This document shows, piece by piece, positions 16,109 through 25,378 of a stretch of DNA of 64,000 bases (positions within the stretch are counted from its first letter, which is position 1; every line of letters begins with the position of its first letter). A program made the translations under genes and the position numbers. The notes under the pieces are model-generated. The model was not told the origin of the DNA. It did not search any database and was given only the letters and a program-made list of their open reading frames with translations. The DNA is taken from positions 2,427,501-2,491,500 of the forward strand of contig NZ_BLIN01000005.1 of assembly GCF_009811555.1 (NCBI RefSeq), written 5' to 3'. Source of the stretch: Streptomyces caniferus. Its GTDB lineage: Bacteria; Actinomycetota; Actinomycetes; Streptomycetales; Streptomycetaceae.

Positions 16109-17488
16109 TTAACCCGCGCTACGCGCGGGAACGCAACGGCCGTCCTCCGTGTGGTAGTTCCAGCGGGCGCCATCCGTGACGAGTTCCTTGACCGCGCGGA
16201 GGAAACGGTCGACGTGCTCATCCGGCGTGCCGACGCCCAGGCTGACGCGGATGGCGTTGAGGGAGCGTTCGCCGGGAGCCGCCTCGGGGGCGCCGCACTC
16301 GCCCGGTTCCTGGGGCTCGCTGCCCAGGAGGGTGCGGACGAGGGGGTGGGCGCAGAACAGGCCGTCGCGGACGCCGATGCCGTACTCGGCCGACAGCGCG
16401 GCGGCGAAGTGCGAGCTGTTCCAGCCCTCGACGACGAAGGAGAGGACGCCCACCCGTGCCGCGTCGTCGCCGAAGAGCGAGAGCACGTTCACCTCGGGCA
16501 CCTCGGCCAGGCCTTCCCGGACGCGGGTGATCAGTTCCTGCTCGCGGGCGACCAGACCGTCGAAACCGGCCTCGGTCAGTGCCCGGCAGGCCGAGGCGAT
16601 GGCGTAGGCGCCGATGACGTTCGGCGAACCGGCCTCGTGGCGGGCGGCGGTGGTGTGCCACTCGACGTCCACCCCTCCGTCCGTGCGCCGGGAGACCTTG
16701 CGGCTGGCGCCGCCGCCGGCCAGGTACGGTGCGGCGGCCTGCAGCCAGTCCGCGCGGCCGGCCAGCACACCGGCGCCGAACGGTGCGTACAGCTTGTGGC
16801 CGGAGAAGGCGACCCAGTCGACGTCCAGCTCGGTGATGTCCACGGGGTGGTGCGGGGCGAGCTGCGCGGCGTCCAGCACGATCCGCGCGCCGTGCGCATG
16901 CGCGGCGGCGGCCAGCTCCCGCACCGGCCACAGCTCACCGGTCACGTTCGACGCGCCCGTCACACAGACCAGCGCGGGGCCGTAGGGCTCGCGCTCGGCC
17001 AGCGCCTTCTCCAGGGTGTCCACCGCCTGCTGCGGGGTGCGGGGCGCGTTGAGGTAGGTCACGGCGACATCGGCGCGCTGCTCCCACGGCAGCAGCGAGG
17101 CGTGGTGCTCGGTCTCGAAGACGAACACCCGGGTGTCCTGCGGGAGTACGGCGGCGAGCAGGTTCAGCGAGTCGGTGGTCGAGCGCGTGAAGACCACCTG
17201 GTCCTCGGTGCCGCAGCCCAGGAACTCCGCGATCGTCCGGCGGCTGTTCTCGAAGAGGTCGGTGGAGAGCTGCGAGAGGTATCCGGCGCCGCGGTGCACG
17301 CTCCCGTAGTACGGGGCGTAGGCCGCCACGTCGTCCCAGACCCGCTGCAGCGTGGGCGCGCTGGCGGCGTAGTCCAGCGCGGCGTAGTCGACTTCGCCGC
17401 CGGTCACGAGCGGGACGAGGACATCCCGGCCGAGAACCGGCAGCGGGGCACAAACGGAACGGTCGGCGGCAACGGCGGAGGCAGACAT
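16109..17488 (-). CDS. Class V aminotransferase / cysteine-desulfurase-like PLP enzyme
   Basis: A 459-residue fold-type I PLP enzyme. The PLP lysine is in FSGHKLYAPFGAG near residue 230. DYAASAP near residue 39, STTDSLNLL near residue 104, and VLDAAQLAPHHPVDI near residue 207 are cofactor-binding motifs of the aminotransferase class V family (NifS/IscS/Csd-like). I see no clear SSGSxC catalytic loop, so it may not be a true desulfurase. The ATG at 17488 has GGGAG upstream. A SAM-IV riboswitch in its leader ties it to sulfur amino-acid metabolism. Its stop sits two bases from hairpin copy B. Confidence 0.85.
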   Translation of the reverse strand: MSASAVAADRSVCAPLPVLGRDVLVPLVTGGEVDYAALDYAASAPTLQRVWDDVAAYAPYYGSVHRGAGYLSQLSTDLFENSRRTIAEFLGCGTEDQVVFTRSTTDSLNLLAAVLPQDTRVFVFETEHHASLLPWEQRADVAVTYLNAPRTPQQAVDTLEKALAEREPYGPALVCVTGASNVTGELWPVRELAAAAHAHGARIVLDAAQLAPHHPVDITELDVDWVAFSGHKLYAPFGAGVLAGRADWLQAAAPYLAGGGASRKVSRRTDGGVDVEWHTTAARHEAGSPNVIGAYAIASACRALTEAGFDGLVAREQELITRVREGLAEVPEVNVLSLFGDDAARVGVLSFVVEGWNSSHFAAALSAEYGIGVRDGLFCAHPLVRTLLGSEPQEPGECGAPEAAPGERSLNAIRVSLGVGTPDEHVDRFLRAVKELVTDGARWNYHTEDGRCVPARSAG

Positions 17489-17658
17489 GGCGAACTCCCG
17501 TAAGAGGTAAGCGAATTCGCTGCGGGCGGGTACGCGAAGGCGTACGGCGCGGCGCCGCAGCGGAAAGGAAAAAGGGATGCGGAAAAGGGGCCGTCGAGCC
17601 CTATCGCATTCGCTGATTCACGGAAGTTCTCCCTCGAGGACCAGGATCCCTGGCGAGG

Positions 17659-17776
17659 GATCCGCGCTTGCCGCAGACCTCGCTGCCTACGGCCTGGTCA
17701 TCACCCGGGGCACCCCGCCACGGAAGGAGGGTTGCCGGACAGCGGGCCGGGGCCTGCATCGCTGTCACTCGTGACC
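17659..17776 (-). promoter_or_regulatory. SAM-IV riboswitch
   Basis: On the minus strand the leader reads GGTCACGAGTGACAGCG, then GGCCCCGGCCCGCTG, CCGGCAACCCTCC, GGCGGGGTGCCCCGGGTGA, TGACCAGG, and ends CGGCAAGCGCGGATC. This follows the actinomycete SAM-IV consensus, including the 3' pseudoknot strand, almost block for block. Immediately downstream GGATCCCTCGCC and its partner CTCGAGGGAG could form alternative expression-platform hairpins. High SAM would shut off the class V aminotransferase. Rfam RF00634 would confirm. Confidence 0.93.
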
Positions 17777-17784
17777 TGCGCAGA

Positions 17785-17812
17785 ATCATGCCACACGGGC
17801 AACATCGCGCAA
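17785..17812 (-). promoter_or_regulatory. Candidate promoter for the SAM-IV leader
   Basis: On the minus strand TTGCGC (17812-17807) and CATGAT (17790-17785) are spaced by 16 bases and would start transcription just before the riboswitch. The -35 box overlaps the right arm of the trpD-side hairpin. Confidence 0.4.
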
Positions 17813-17844
17813 GCCCCGGTCCGTATGGCGGAACGGGGCTTGCG
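17808..17844 (-). terminator. Hairpin downstream of trpD
   Basis: The 11-base arms CGCAAGCCCCG (17808-17818) and CGGGGCTTGCG (17834-17844) pair perfectly, 24 bases after the trpD stop. No strong T-run follows, but the position and the SAM-IV transcript start just beyond argue for a terminator. Confidence 0.6.
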
Positions 17845-17867
17845 TCACACGCTGTGTCACCGGGCGC

Positions 17868-18932
17868 TCATGTGTTGCTGGCGGCCACCCAGCGCTCCAG
17901 CGCCTGCCGGGCCGCTCCCGAGTCGATCGCGGCGGCGGCCTTGTCGATACCGGCCCGGATCTGCTCCGCCAGTGGAGCGTCGGCCGGCTCCAGCGCGACG
18001 AGCGCCGCGGCGGAGTTCAGCAGCACCGCGTCGCGCACCGGGCCGGTCTCCCCGTCCAGCAGCCGGCGGGCCACCTCCGCGTTGTACGACGCGTCCGCGC
18101 CGCGCAGCGCCTCCACCGGGACCAGGGGGATGCCCACGTCCCGCGGGTCGAAGGCCTCCTCGCGCACCGTGCCGTCCCGGACGATCCAGACCCGGGAGGT
18201 CGCGGTCGTGGTCAGCTCGTCCAGGCCGTCGTCGCCCCGGAAGACCAGCGCCGACGAACCGCGCTCGGCGAGCACCCCGGCCAGGATCGGCGCCATCCGG
18301 GCGTCCGCGACGCCGGTCGCCTGGGCGCGGACCTTCGCGGGGTTGGTCAGCGGGCCCAGCACATTGAACGTCGTACGGATGCCGAGCTGGCCCCGGGCAT
18401 TGGCGACGTGCCGCAGCGAGGGGTGGAACTTCACCGCGAAGCAGAAGGTGATGCCCGCTTCCTGGGCGACCTCGGTGACCCGCTGCGGGGTGAGGTCGAG
18501 ATTGACGCCGAGCTTCTCCAGCACGTCGGAGGCGCCGCTGGCCGAGGACGCGGCGCGGTTGCCGTGCTTGACGACCTTGGCGCCGGTGCCGGCCACCACG
18601 ATCGAGGACATCGTGGAGATGTTGACGGTCTTGGCGCCGTCGCCGCCGGTGCCGACGATGTCCACGCTCGGCCCGGGCACCTCGATCAGCCGGGCGTGCG
18701 CGTACATCGTGCGCACCAGTCCGGAGATCTCCGCGACGGTCTCGCCCTTGGCCCGCAGCGCCACCGCGAAGCCGGCGATCTGGGCGTCGCTGGCCTCGCC
18801 CCGCATGATCCTGTCCATCGCCCATGCGGTGTCGTCCGCGGCGAGGTCCCGGCCGTCGAGCAGGGCGTTGAGGATGCCCGGCCAGGTGTGGGCCGCCACG
18901 CTGTCGCCGCCGAGGGGGGTCGCAACGTTCAT
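17868..18932 (-). CDS. trpD: Anthranilate phosphoribosyltransferase
   Basis: The ATG at 18932 has AGGAG upstream and gives [20 protein letters not shown], 354 residues, normal for TrpD. The enzyme joins anthranilate to PRPP in tryptophan synthesis. The PRPP-binding [15 protein letters not shown] is near residue 95, [21 protein letters not shown] near residue 122, and [11 protein letters not shown] near residue 182. It stands alone, without other trp genes, as is usual in Streptomyces, and is separated from qcrB by a strong terminator. Confidence 0.95.
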   Translation of the reverse strand: MNVATPLGGDSVAAHTWPGILNALLDGRDLAADDTAWAMDRIMRGEASDAQIAGFAVALRAKGETVAEISGLVRTMYAHARLIEVPGPSVDIVGTGGDGAKTVNISTMSSIVVAGTGAKVVKHGNRAASSASGASDVLEKLGVNLDLTPQRVTEVAQEAGITFCFAVKFHPSLRHVANARGQLGIRTTFNVLGPLTNPAKVRAQATGVADARMAPILAGVLAERGSSALVFRGDDGLDELTTTATSRVWIVRDGTVREEAFDPRDVGIPLVPVEALRGADASYNAEVARRLLDGETGPVRDAVLLNSAAALVALEPADAPLAEQIRAGIDKAAAAIDSGAARQALERWVAASNT

Positions 18933-18995
18933 GGTCCACACTCCTGATTTGTCTCCTGCTTGTGCGTTCACCCTATCGAGCCGCCGGACACGCCG

Positions 18996-19028
18996 GAGGG
19001 CCCCGTCCGCTGCACGGACGGGGCCCTC
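18996..19028 (-). terminator. Terminator of the ctaE-qcrCAB operon
   Basis: A 14-base stem GAGGGCCCCGTCCG / CGGACGGGGCCCTC with a five-base loop lies 43 bases after the qcrB stop and before trpD. The complementarity is perfect. Confidence 0.75.
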
Positions 19029-19071
19029 TGGGTGGCGTACTCCTACGGTGCGCTATGCGGCGCCGCGGTGA

Positions 19072-20709
19072 TCAGTGGTGGCCGTGGCCGCTGGTGATCT
19101 CCTTGTACTCCTCGACCGTGGGCTTGGCGATGACGTTGTCCTCGCCGTAGTAGCTCTTCGAGAGCTTGGCGCGCAGCTTCTGCGAGCGCGACACCTTGCG
19201 CGCCACACCGTTCTCGTCGACCTCCGGGCCGAGCTCGAGCGGCGCGGGCTGCTCGTGCTGGGTGAGCACGTGCAGCTGCTCCTGGTCGAGCGGCTCGTGG
19301 ACCTCGATGAACTCACCGTGCGGCAGGCGCTTGATGATGCCGGACTCGCGTCCGTGCAGCACCTTGTCCTTGTCGCGCCGCTGCAGACCCATGCAGATCC
19401 GCTTGGTGGCGATGAAGCCCAGCACCGGAAGGACGAAGAATCCGATCCGGACGAACCAGGTGATCGAGTTGATCGACAGGTGGAAGTGGGTGGCCCACAG
19501 GTCGTTGCCGCCACCGATCAGCATCACGAAGTACGCGATCAGCCAGGCGACACCGAAGCCGGTACGGGTCGGCACGTTGCGCGGGCGGTCCAGGATGTGG
19601 TGCTCGCGCTTGTCGCCCTTGACCCAGGACTCGACGAACGGGTAGACCGCGATCGCGACCAGGACCAGCGGGAAGATCAGGATCGGGATCAGCACGCCGA
19701 AGTTGACGGTGTGGCCCCAGAAGTTCCACTCCCAGCCCGGCATGACACGCACCAGACCCTCGGCGAAGCCCATGTACCAGTCGGGCTGGGCGCCGGTGGA
19801 CACCTGGTCGGGCCGGTAGGGGCCGATGGCCCACACCGGGTTGATGCTGGCGATCGCGGCGATCGCGGCGATCACACCGAAGACCAGGAAGAAGAAGCCT
19901 CCGGCCTTGGCCATGTAGACCGGCAGCAGCGGCATGCCCACGACGTTGTTGTTGGTCTTGCCGGCACCCGGGAACTGCGTGTGCTTGTGGTAGAAGACCA
20001 GGATCAGGTGCGCCACCAGCAGGCCGAGCATGATGCCCGGCAGCAGCAGGACGTGCACCGTGAAGAACCGCGGGATGATGTCGTGCCCCGGGAACTCCCC
20101 GCCGAAGATGAAGAACTGCAGGTACGAACCGACCAGCGGCATCGCCAGGATGACGCCCTCGATGAACCGCACACCGGTGCCGGAGAGCAGGTCGTCGGGG
20201 AGCGAGTAACCGGTGAAGCCGGTGAACATGCCCAGCACGAACAGCAGGAAGCCGAACAGCCAGTTGACCTCACGCGGCTTGCGGAAGGCGCCGGTGAAGA
20301 ACACCCGCATCATGTGGACCATCATCGCGGCCAGGAAGACCAGCGCGGCCCAGTGGTGGATCTGGCGGATGAGCAGGCCACCGCGTACGTCGAAGCTGAT
20401 GTCCAGCGTCGACTCGAAGGCCTGGGTCATCCGGATCCCCTGCATGGGCACATAGGAACCGTGATAGGTCACCTCGGCCATGCTCGGGTGGAAGAACAGC
20501 GTCAGGTAGACACCGGTCAGGATGATGATGATGAAGCTGTAGAGCGCGACCTCACCCAGCATGAAGGACCAGTGGTCCGGGAAGATCTTGCGCATGTTGG
20601 ACTTGGCGAGGCTGTAGATGCCCAGCCGGCCGTCCGCCCAGTCCGCGATCCGCTCGCCCCGTGGCGCCGGGCCACGACGTGCGCTGGTCGCGGTTGTCTC
20701 GTTACTCAT
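19072..20709 (-). CDS. qcrB: Cytochrome bc1 complex cytochrome b subunit
   Basis: A 545-residue quinol oxidation subunit of the menaquinol:cytochrome c reductase. About eight to nine membrane helices are visible. The heme-ligand helices include IRQIHHWAALVFLAAMMVHM near residue 115 and FTVHVLLLPG / HLILVFYHKH further on. The Qo-site signature is QPDWYMGF, the PDWY variant typical of actinobacteria in place of PEWY. The C-terminal about 120 residues are a charged cytoplasmic extension ending GHGHH. The ATG overlaps the qcrA stop by four bases. It functions in the obligate bc1-aa3 supercomplex. Confidence 0.96.
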   Translation of the reverse strand: MSNETTATSARRGPAPRGERIADWADGRLGIYSLAKSNMRKIFPDHWSFMLGEVALYSFIIIILTGVYLTLFFHPSMAEVTYHGSYVPMQGIRMTQAFESTLDISFDVRGGLLIRQIHHWAALVFLAAMMVHMMRVFFTGAFRKPREVNWLFGFLLFVLGMFTGFTGYSLPDDLLSGTGVRFIEGVILAMPLVGSYLQFFIFGGEFPGHDIIPRFFTVHVLLLPGIMLGLLVAHLILVFYHKHTQFPGAGKTNNNVVGMPLLPVYMAKAGGFFFLVFGVIAAIAAIASINPVWAIGPYRPDQVSTGAQPDWYMGFAEGLVRVMPGWEWNFWGHTVNFGVLIPILIFPLVLVAIAVYPFVESWVKGDKREHHILDRPRNVPTRTGFGVAWLIAYFVMLIGGGNDLWATHFHLSINSITWFVRIGFFVLPVLGFIATKRICMGLQRRDKDKVLHGRESGIIKRLPHGEFIEVHEPLDQEQLHVLTQHEQPAPLELGPEVDENGVARKVSRSQKLRAKLSKSYYGEDNVIAKPTVEEYKEITSGHGHH

Positions 20710-21770
20710 CCGCGCTCCCAGAAACTCGGGCCGACGGGCTCCTCGAAGCCGCTTGCGGCCTCCAGGAAGCCGTCCTTCTCCGTGATGTGCAGCTGCGGCA
20801 GGGCGTGTCCGGCAGGACCGAAGATCACCCGACCACCGTCAGAGAGGTCGAACGTCGACTGGTGGCAGGGGCAGAGCACGTGGTGCGTCTGCTGCTCGTA
20901 CAGGCTGATCGGGCAACCCACGTGGGTGCAGATCTTCGAGTACGCCACGATGCCCTCGTGCGACCAGGAGAGTTCGTGCTTGTCCTTGATGTCCTGCGGC
21001 TGGATCCGCACGAGCATCAGGGCGTCCTTGGCGATCTTCTCCGCGAACTCCTCGTCGTCCTCCTCCAGGCCCTCGGGCTTGGCGAACGTCAGGGAGCCGA
21101 CCGCGATGTCCTCGGGACGCAGCGGGAGGTTCGTGGACTGGTTGACGAGCCGGACGCCCCTCTTCCAGTTCGTCGTGCGCAGCTTGGTCCCGGGCAGCGG
21201 CCCGAGGTCGCGCAGCAGGACGACACCGGAGAGCGGCACCAGGGCCAGCGCACCGAACATCGTGTTGCGGATCAGCTTGCGACGGCCGAGCTGCGACTCC
21301 TTGGCACCCGCCGCGAAGTCCGCCATGACCTTGGCCTTGACCTCGGGGGCGGCCTCGATCGGGTGCCGGTCGTCGGCGACCTCCTCGTCCGACATCAGCG
21401 TGCGGGCCCAGTGGACCGCACCGGCGCCGATGCAGAACAGCGCCGCGCCGAGGGTCAGACCGAGCGCGAAGTTCAGCGCGCTGATGTGACCGATCGGCCA
21501 GATGTAGACGATCTTGTCGATCGGGATCGCCACGTACGAGGCGATGAAGGCGACCGTGGCCACCATCGACACCACGAAGAGCATCGCCACGGTGCGCTCG
21601 GAGCGCCTGGCGGCCTGCTCGTCGATGTCCTGGGCGCGGTGCTCGTGGGGCGGCAGGCCCGGGTCGGCGAACGGGTTCTCCGCCGTGGCCACCGCACCTT
21701 CGTGAGCCGTCTCCCGCTCACTGGGAAGAATTTCTTCTGGCACGTCTTCGTGTCGTCCAGTCTCGCTCAT
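20706..21770 (-). CDS. qcrA: Rieske iron-sulfur subunit of the bc1 complex
   Basis: A 354-residue protein with three N-terminal membrane helices (about residues 60-80, 95-117 and 170-187), the actinobacterial form, rather than the single helix of mitochondria. The [2Fe-2S] motifs are CTHVGC and CPCHQSTFD (Cys and His of each box), about residues 285-310, followed by GPAGHALPQL. It passes electrons from menaquinol to the diheme QcrC. Start and stop overlap qcrC and qcrB by four bases on each side, so the three are translationally coupled. Confidence 0.97.
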   Translation of the reverse strand: MSETGRHEDVPEEILPSERETAHEGAVATAENPFADPGLPPHEHRAQDIDEQAARRSERTVAMLFVVSMVATVAFIASYVAIPIDKIVYIWPIGHISALNFALGLTLGAALFCIGAGAVHWARTLMSDEEVADDRHPIEAAPEVKAKVMADFAAGAKESQLGRRKLIRNTMFGALALVPLSGVVLLRDLGPLPGTKLRTTNWKRGVRLVNQSTNLPLRPEDIAVGSLTFAKPEGLEEDDEEFAEKIAKDALMLVRIQPQDIKDKHELSWSHEGIVAYSKICTHVGCPISLYEQQTHHVLCPCHQSTFDLSDGGRVIFGPAGHALPQLHITEKDGFLEAASGFEEPVGPSFWERG

Positions 21771-22576
21771 GACTTCTTGGCCTTCGTAGTCCGGGCTGCG
21801 ACCCAGATGGCGACCGCGATCAGCGCGCCCAGGCCGAAGATGTAACCGAAGAGACCCTCACTGACCGGACCGAGACCGCCGAGGTCGAGGCCGCCGGGGC
21901 TCTCGGATTCATCGCCGTTGACGGCGCCGAGGTACGCGATGATGTCCTTCTTGTTCTCCTTCGACAGCGAGCCGTCGCCGAAGGAGGGCATGTTCTGCGG
22001 GCCGGTCTCCATGGCCTCGTAGATGTGCTTGGGGTCCACGCCCTCGAGCGTCGGTGCGAACTTGCCGTCGGTCAGGGCGCCGCCCTTGCCGGTGAAGTTG
22101 TGGCACTGCGCGCAGTTGGTGCGGAACAGCTCGCCGCCCTTGCCGATGTCGGCACCGTCGGGGCTGTACTGCTCCTTGGACGGCACGCTCGGACCGGCGC
22201 CCAGCGACGCGACGTAGGCCGCGAGCTGGTCGATCTGGGCGTTGGTGTAGATGTTCTTCTTCCGCGGCACCTGGGCGCCGGGCTGCTGGGCCGGCATACG
22301 GCCGGTGCCCACCTGGAAGTCGACGGCTGCGGCGCCCACGCCGACCAGGCTCGGGCCGTCGGAGGTGCCCTGACCGCCGGTGCCGTGGCAGCTGGCGCAG
22401 CCCACGGCGAAGAGCTTCTTGCCCTCCTTGACGGCAAGAGACTGGGCGGTGTCATCGGCCTGAGCCTTGTCCGCCGGCGCGAACGCGGCGTACAGCCCCC
22501 CAGTGACCGCCAGCGCGAAGAGTAGGACGACGAGCGCCGCCAGCGGATGGCGCCGTCGTGCGGAGAGCTTTTTCAC
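21767..22576 (-). CDS. qcrC: Diheme cytochrome c subunit of the bc1 complex
   Basis: A 269-residue membrane-bound cytochrome cc. An N-terminal hydrophobic anchor (about 11-33) and a C-terminal helix (about 240-260) flank two heme domains with CASCH (residues 60-64) and CAQCH (155-159); MPAQQPG and MPSFGDG provide the likely axial methionines. Having two hemes lets it deliver electrons directly to CtaC with no soluble cytochrome c. The gene follows ctaE by 86 bases and overlaps qcrA. Confidence 0.96.
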   Translation of the reverse strand: MKKLSARRRHPLAALVVLLFALAVTGGLYAAFAPADKAQADDTAQSLAVKEGKKLFAVGCASCHGTGGQGTSDGPSLVGVGAAAVDFQVGTGRMPAQQPGAQVPRKKNIYTNAQIDQLAAYVASLGAGPSVPSKEQYSPDGADIGKGGELFRTNCAQCHNFTGKGGALTDGKFAPTLEGVDPKHIYEAMETGPQNMPSFGDGSLSKENKKDIIAYLGAVNGDESESPGGLDLGGLGPVSEGLFGYIFGLGALIAVAIWVAARTTKAKKS

Positions 22577-22662
22577 GGATTACCCCGGTGTCAGGATCTT
22601 CTGCGTCGATGCTTTGACTGTGTCTGTCTGATATGCGGGCCCGGCAACAGGCCCCGAACCGG

Positions 22663-23283
22663 TTACCGGATCAGGTAGATCGTGGCGAAGAGGCCGATCC
22701 AGACGACATCGACGAAGTGCCAGTAGTAGGACACGACGATGGCCGCGGTGGCCTGCGTGTGGGTGAACCTCTTGGCCGCGTACGTCCTGCCCAGGACCAG
22801 CAGGAAGGCGATCAGACCGCCCGTCACATGCAGTCCGTGGAAGCCGGTGGTCAGGTAGAACACCGAGCCGTACGGGCCGGACGAGAGCGACAGGCCCTCG
22901 TGCTTGACCAGCTCCGTGTACTCGAAGACCTGACCGCCGATGAAGATCGCACCCATGATGAAGGTGACCACGAACCAGGCCCGGAGCTTCTTGACGTCGC
23001 CGCGCTCGGCGGCGAAAACGCCGAGCTGGCAGGTCAGGGAGCTGAGCACCAGGATCGTGGTGTTGGTCGCGGAGAACGGAAGATTCAGCGCACTGGCGGA
23101 TTCCTTCCAATACTCGGATCCGGTCACCGAACGAAGGGTGAAGTACATCGCGAAGAGGGCCGCGAAGAACATCAGCTCGGAACTCAGCCAGATGATGGTT
23201 CCGACGCTGGTGAGGTTCGGCCGATTGACCGACGGGTGCGCGTGCCCGGTTTCTACTGTCGTTGCTGTCGCCACGACCGACAT
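22663..23283 (-). CDS. ctaE: Cytochrome c oxidase subunit III
   Basis: A 206-residue protein with five membrane helices, the short form of subunit III found in actinobacteria. [19 protein letters not shown] near residue 34 holds the conserved Glu, [12 protein letters not shown] near residue 122, and [19 protein letters not shown] and [14 protein letters not shown] towards the end are family signatures. It heads the ctaE-qcrCAB operon. A TTGACA hexamer lies on the minus strand at 23337-23332, about 50 bases upstream, though a matching -10 box is not convincing. Confidence 0.96.
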   Translation of the reverse strand: MSVVATATTVETGHAHPSVNRPNLTSVGTIIWLSSELMFFAALFAMYFTLRSVTGSEYWKESASALNLPFSATNTTILVLSSLTCQLGVFAAERGDVKKLRAWFVVTFIMGAIFIGGQVFEYTELVKHEGLSLSSGPYGSVFYLTTGFHGLHVTGGLIAFLLVLGRTYAAKRFTHTQATAAIVVSYYWHFVDVVWIGLFATIYLIR

Positions 23284-23548
23284 TATGTCGGTCGCTTATC
23301 CCGCCCTCACTCCGGGGGGTGCCGTTCGGTGTGTCAAGGACGTATGCCCTGCTCGTACGGCCCAATTTCGGCAGTCGCCCGAAGGGGGGACGGCCCGGGT
23401 GCGCCGTCCGCCCGCCGGCCCCTCGGAAGCCCGTTCTGACGGGCCGTCGGGCAGATCTTGGATCCGCTCAACCCCTCCTGTGGGCACCCGCCGCGGGAGT
23501 AGCATCCGCCTCACCCGATGCTGTGCCGCTACGAAGCGTGGAGGAACG

Positions 23549-23950
23549 ATGCAGGCGACTGCCACGGTGCTGGTCTACAGCGACAACGCCCACACCCGCG
23601 AGCAGGTCCGGCTGGCGGCCGGACGGCGCCCCGCCGCCGATGCCCCGCAGATCGAGATCCTGGAGTGCGCCACCGCGCCCGCCGTCCTGGAGGCTCTGGA
23701 GCAGGGCGGCATCGACGTCTGCGTGCTGGACGGCGAGACCGCGCCGGCGGGCGGGATGGGCGTCTGCCGGCAGATCAAGGACGAGATCTTCCAGTGCCCG
23801 CCGGTGCTGCTGCTGATCGGCCGCCCCCAGGACGCCTGGCTGGCGACCTGGAGCCGTGCGGATGCCGCGGTGACGCATCCGCTGGACCCGGTCGCCTTCG
23901 CGGACGCCCTGGCCGGCCTGCTGCGCCGCAGGAACCTCGTACAGGCCTGA
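23549..23950 (+). CDS. Receiver-like (response-regulator fold) protein without output domain
   Basis: A 133-residue protein starting at ATG 23549 behind GGAGG. It has a CheY-like alternation: TVLVYSDNAHTREQVRLAA (first strand and helix), GIDVCVLDGETAPAGGMGVC with an Asp at the phospho-acceptor position near residue 63, VLLLIGRPQDAWLA, then AAVTHPLDPVAFADALAGLL. The acidic pair after strand one is reduced to a single Asp (SDN), and the usual Thr/Lys pair is unclear, so phosphorylation is doubtful. It is divergent from ctaE and its conserved place between the two cytochrome operons is notable. Confidence 0.7.
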   Translation: MQATATVLVYSDNAHTREQVRLAAGRRPAADAPQIEILECATAPAVLEALEQGGIDVCVLDGETAPAGGMGVCRQIKDEIFQCPPVLLLIGRPQDAWLATWSRADAAVTHPLDPVAFADALAGLLRRRNLVQA

Positions 23951-23969
23951 GCGGCCCGCTGGGCGGCGC

Positions 23970-25244
23970 TCAGAGCTTCGGGCGCAGCCGGGCGTCGGCG
24001 GCGGGGTCCTGGGCGCGGTCGGCGGTTCCCGTGGTGCTGGCGGCCTTGCTCTTCAGGGCGCTGCCGTCGCGCCACTCCTGCCAGGGCATGTTCCAGTCGC
24101 CGAAGCCGTTGTCGAACGGCGTCATGGTCTCGCCGCCGCTGTTGACGACCTTGACGATGTCGCCGACCCGCACGGTGTTGAAGAACCACTGGGCGTTGCT
24201 GGTGGACATGCCCGTACAGCCGTGGCTGACGTTCGCCGCGCCCTGCGATCCGACGGACCAGGGGGCGGCGTGGACGTACTCACCGCTCCAGGTGACCCGG
24301 GTGGCCCAGTAGACCGGCAGGTCGTAGGAGTCCGAGCTCCCGGCGGCGATGCCGACGGTCGTGCTGCGCATCCGTACGAAGCTCTCCTTGCCGAGGACGA
24401 CCTTGACGCCGTTGCGGGTGGAGAAGCCGGGCTTGCCGGTGGTCACGGGGATGGTGTTGATCGACTCACCGTTGCGCAGCACCGTCATGTGGTGCGCAGC
24501 CGCGTCGGTGATGGCCTCCACCCGGTCGCCGGTGGTGAGCTTCACGGGCTTGGACGGGCCTCCGTAGAGCCCCTTGGCGACCTTCAGGCCCGCCAGGTTG
24601 CTGTGCACCGAGATGGTGGCGTGCGCGGGCCAGTACTCCTTGGGGCGGAAGTGCAGTTTCTTGTCGTCGACCCAGTGCCAGGAGCCCTGGACCCGCGGCA
24701 TGGAGTCGACCTTCAGGGCGCTCTCGACGATGGCCCGGGCCTTCTGGTCCTTGATCGGCTGGCTGAGCTCGGCGGTGACCGGCTGGCCGACGCCGTACTC
24801 GCCCTCTTTCGGGCCGAATGTGGCGGTCAACTGGCCGTCGGCGCCGCGGGTGTTGACCACGAGCGTCTTACGGCCGGGTGAACCGTCCTCCTCCTCGGTG
24901 CTCACCCGCACCGTGTAGCGGCTGCCGGCGGCAAGGGGCACCGTGGTGCGCCAGTGCCTGCCGTCGGCGCTCAGCTCGCCGCGTACGAAGCGGCCGGTGG
25001 CATCGGTGGCGGTCACGTCGGTGATCCGCGCGTCGTCCCCCTTGACGGAGACCTCGAGCGGCTTGTCGGGGTCCGCTTTCTTGGCGCCGTCAGGGGTGTT
25101 GGCCGAGATCTGGTCGGCCGCGTCGTAGGGATTGGCGGAGAGCGCATCCGAATCCGAGCCCCCGCACGCGGTGGCGCTCACCGCAAGGGGCACGAGCAGG
25201 AGGCCGCAGCTCAGCACCGTCCGGGTTCGAGGTCTGTGACTCAT
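23970..25244 (-). CDS. L,D-transpeptidase lipoprotein with Ig-like domains
   Basis: A 424-residue exported protein with a signal peptide ending in ATAC (lipid-attached Cys27). Two bacterial Ig-like domains (about 60-240) precede the YkuD catalytic domain, whose active site is VSHGCTGMS (H341, Cys343) with H325 in GEYVHAAPW. It forms 3-3 cross-links in peptidoglycan and closely follows the layout of mycobacterial LdtMt2-type enzymes. The gene is inserted between the ctaCDF operon, which ends in a terminator, and the ctaE operon; its stop converges with the receiver-like gene 20 bases away. Confidence 0.92.
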   Translation of the reverse strand: MSHRPRTRTVLSCGLLLVPLAVSATACGGSDSDALSANPYDAADQISANTPDGAKKADPDKPLEVSVKGDDARITDVTATDATGRFVRGELSADGRHWRTTVPLAAGSRYTVRVSTEEEDGSPGRKTLVVNTRGADGQLTATFGPKEGEYGVGQPVTAELSQPIKDQKARAIVESALKVDSMPRVQGSWHWVDDKKLHFRPKEYWPAHATISVHSNLAGLKVAKGLYGGPSKPVKLTTGDRVEAITDAAAHHMTVLRNGESINTIPVTTGKPGFSTRNGVKVVLGKESFVRMRSTTVGIAAGSSDSYDLPVYWATRVTWSGEYVHAAPWSVGSQGAANVSHGCTGMSTSNAQWFFNTVRVGDIVKVVNSGGETMTPFDNGFGDWNMPWQEWRDGSALKSKAASTTGTADRAQDPAADARLRPKL

Positions 25245-25321
25245 GCCCCAAAAATATGAAGAATCACCTGTCCCAGCGCGCTGGAGGAGTGCAAACGGGT
25301 CTGCTCCCGGCCGCCAAAAGA

Positions 25322-25359
25322 GGCGGGCCCGGACACCTGTTGAGGTGTCCGGGCCCGCC
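25322..25359 (-). terminator. Terminator of the ctaCDF operon
   Basis: Perfect 17-base arms at 25322-25338 and 25343-25359 with loop GTTG, followed on the minus strand by TCTTTTGG. It lies 20 bases beyond the ctaF stop. Confidence 0.88.
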
Positions 25360-25378
25360 GTACGGCCATACGCCGTGG

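Noticed and set aside
15729..16221. Several overlapping frames in the inverted hairpin repeats
   Set aside because: Both strands give Arg/Pro/Gly/Ala-rich text copied from the repeats, with no ribosome site; copies A and B encode different shadows of the same DNA.
17577..17789. Small frames around the SAM-IV riboswitch, possible leader peptide
   Set aside because: A six-codon frame GTG-AAT-CAG-CGA-ATG-CGA-TAG follows the riboswitch, but it has no cysteine run and no ribosome site, so a leader peptide is not supported.
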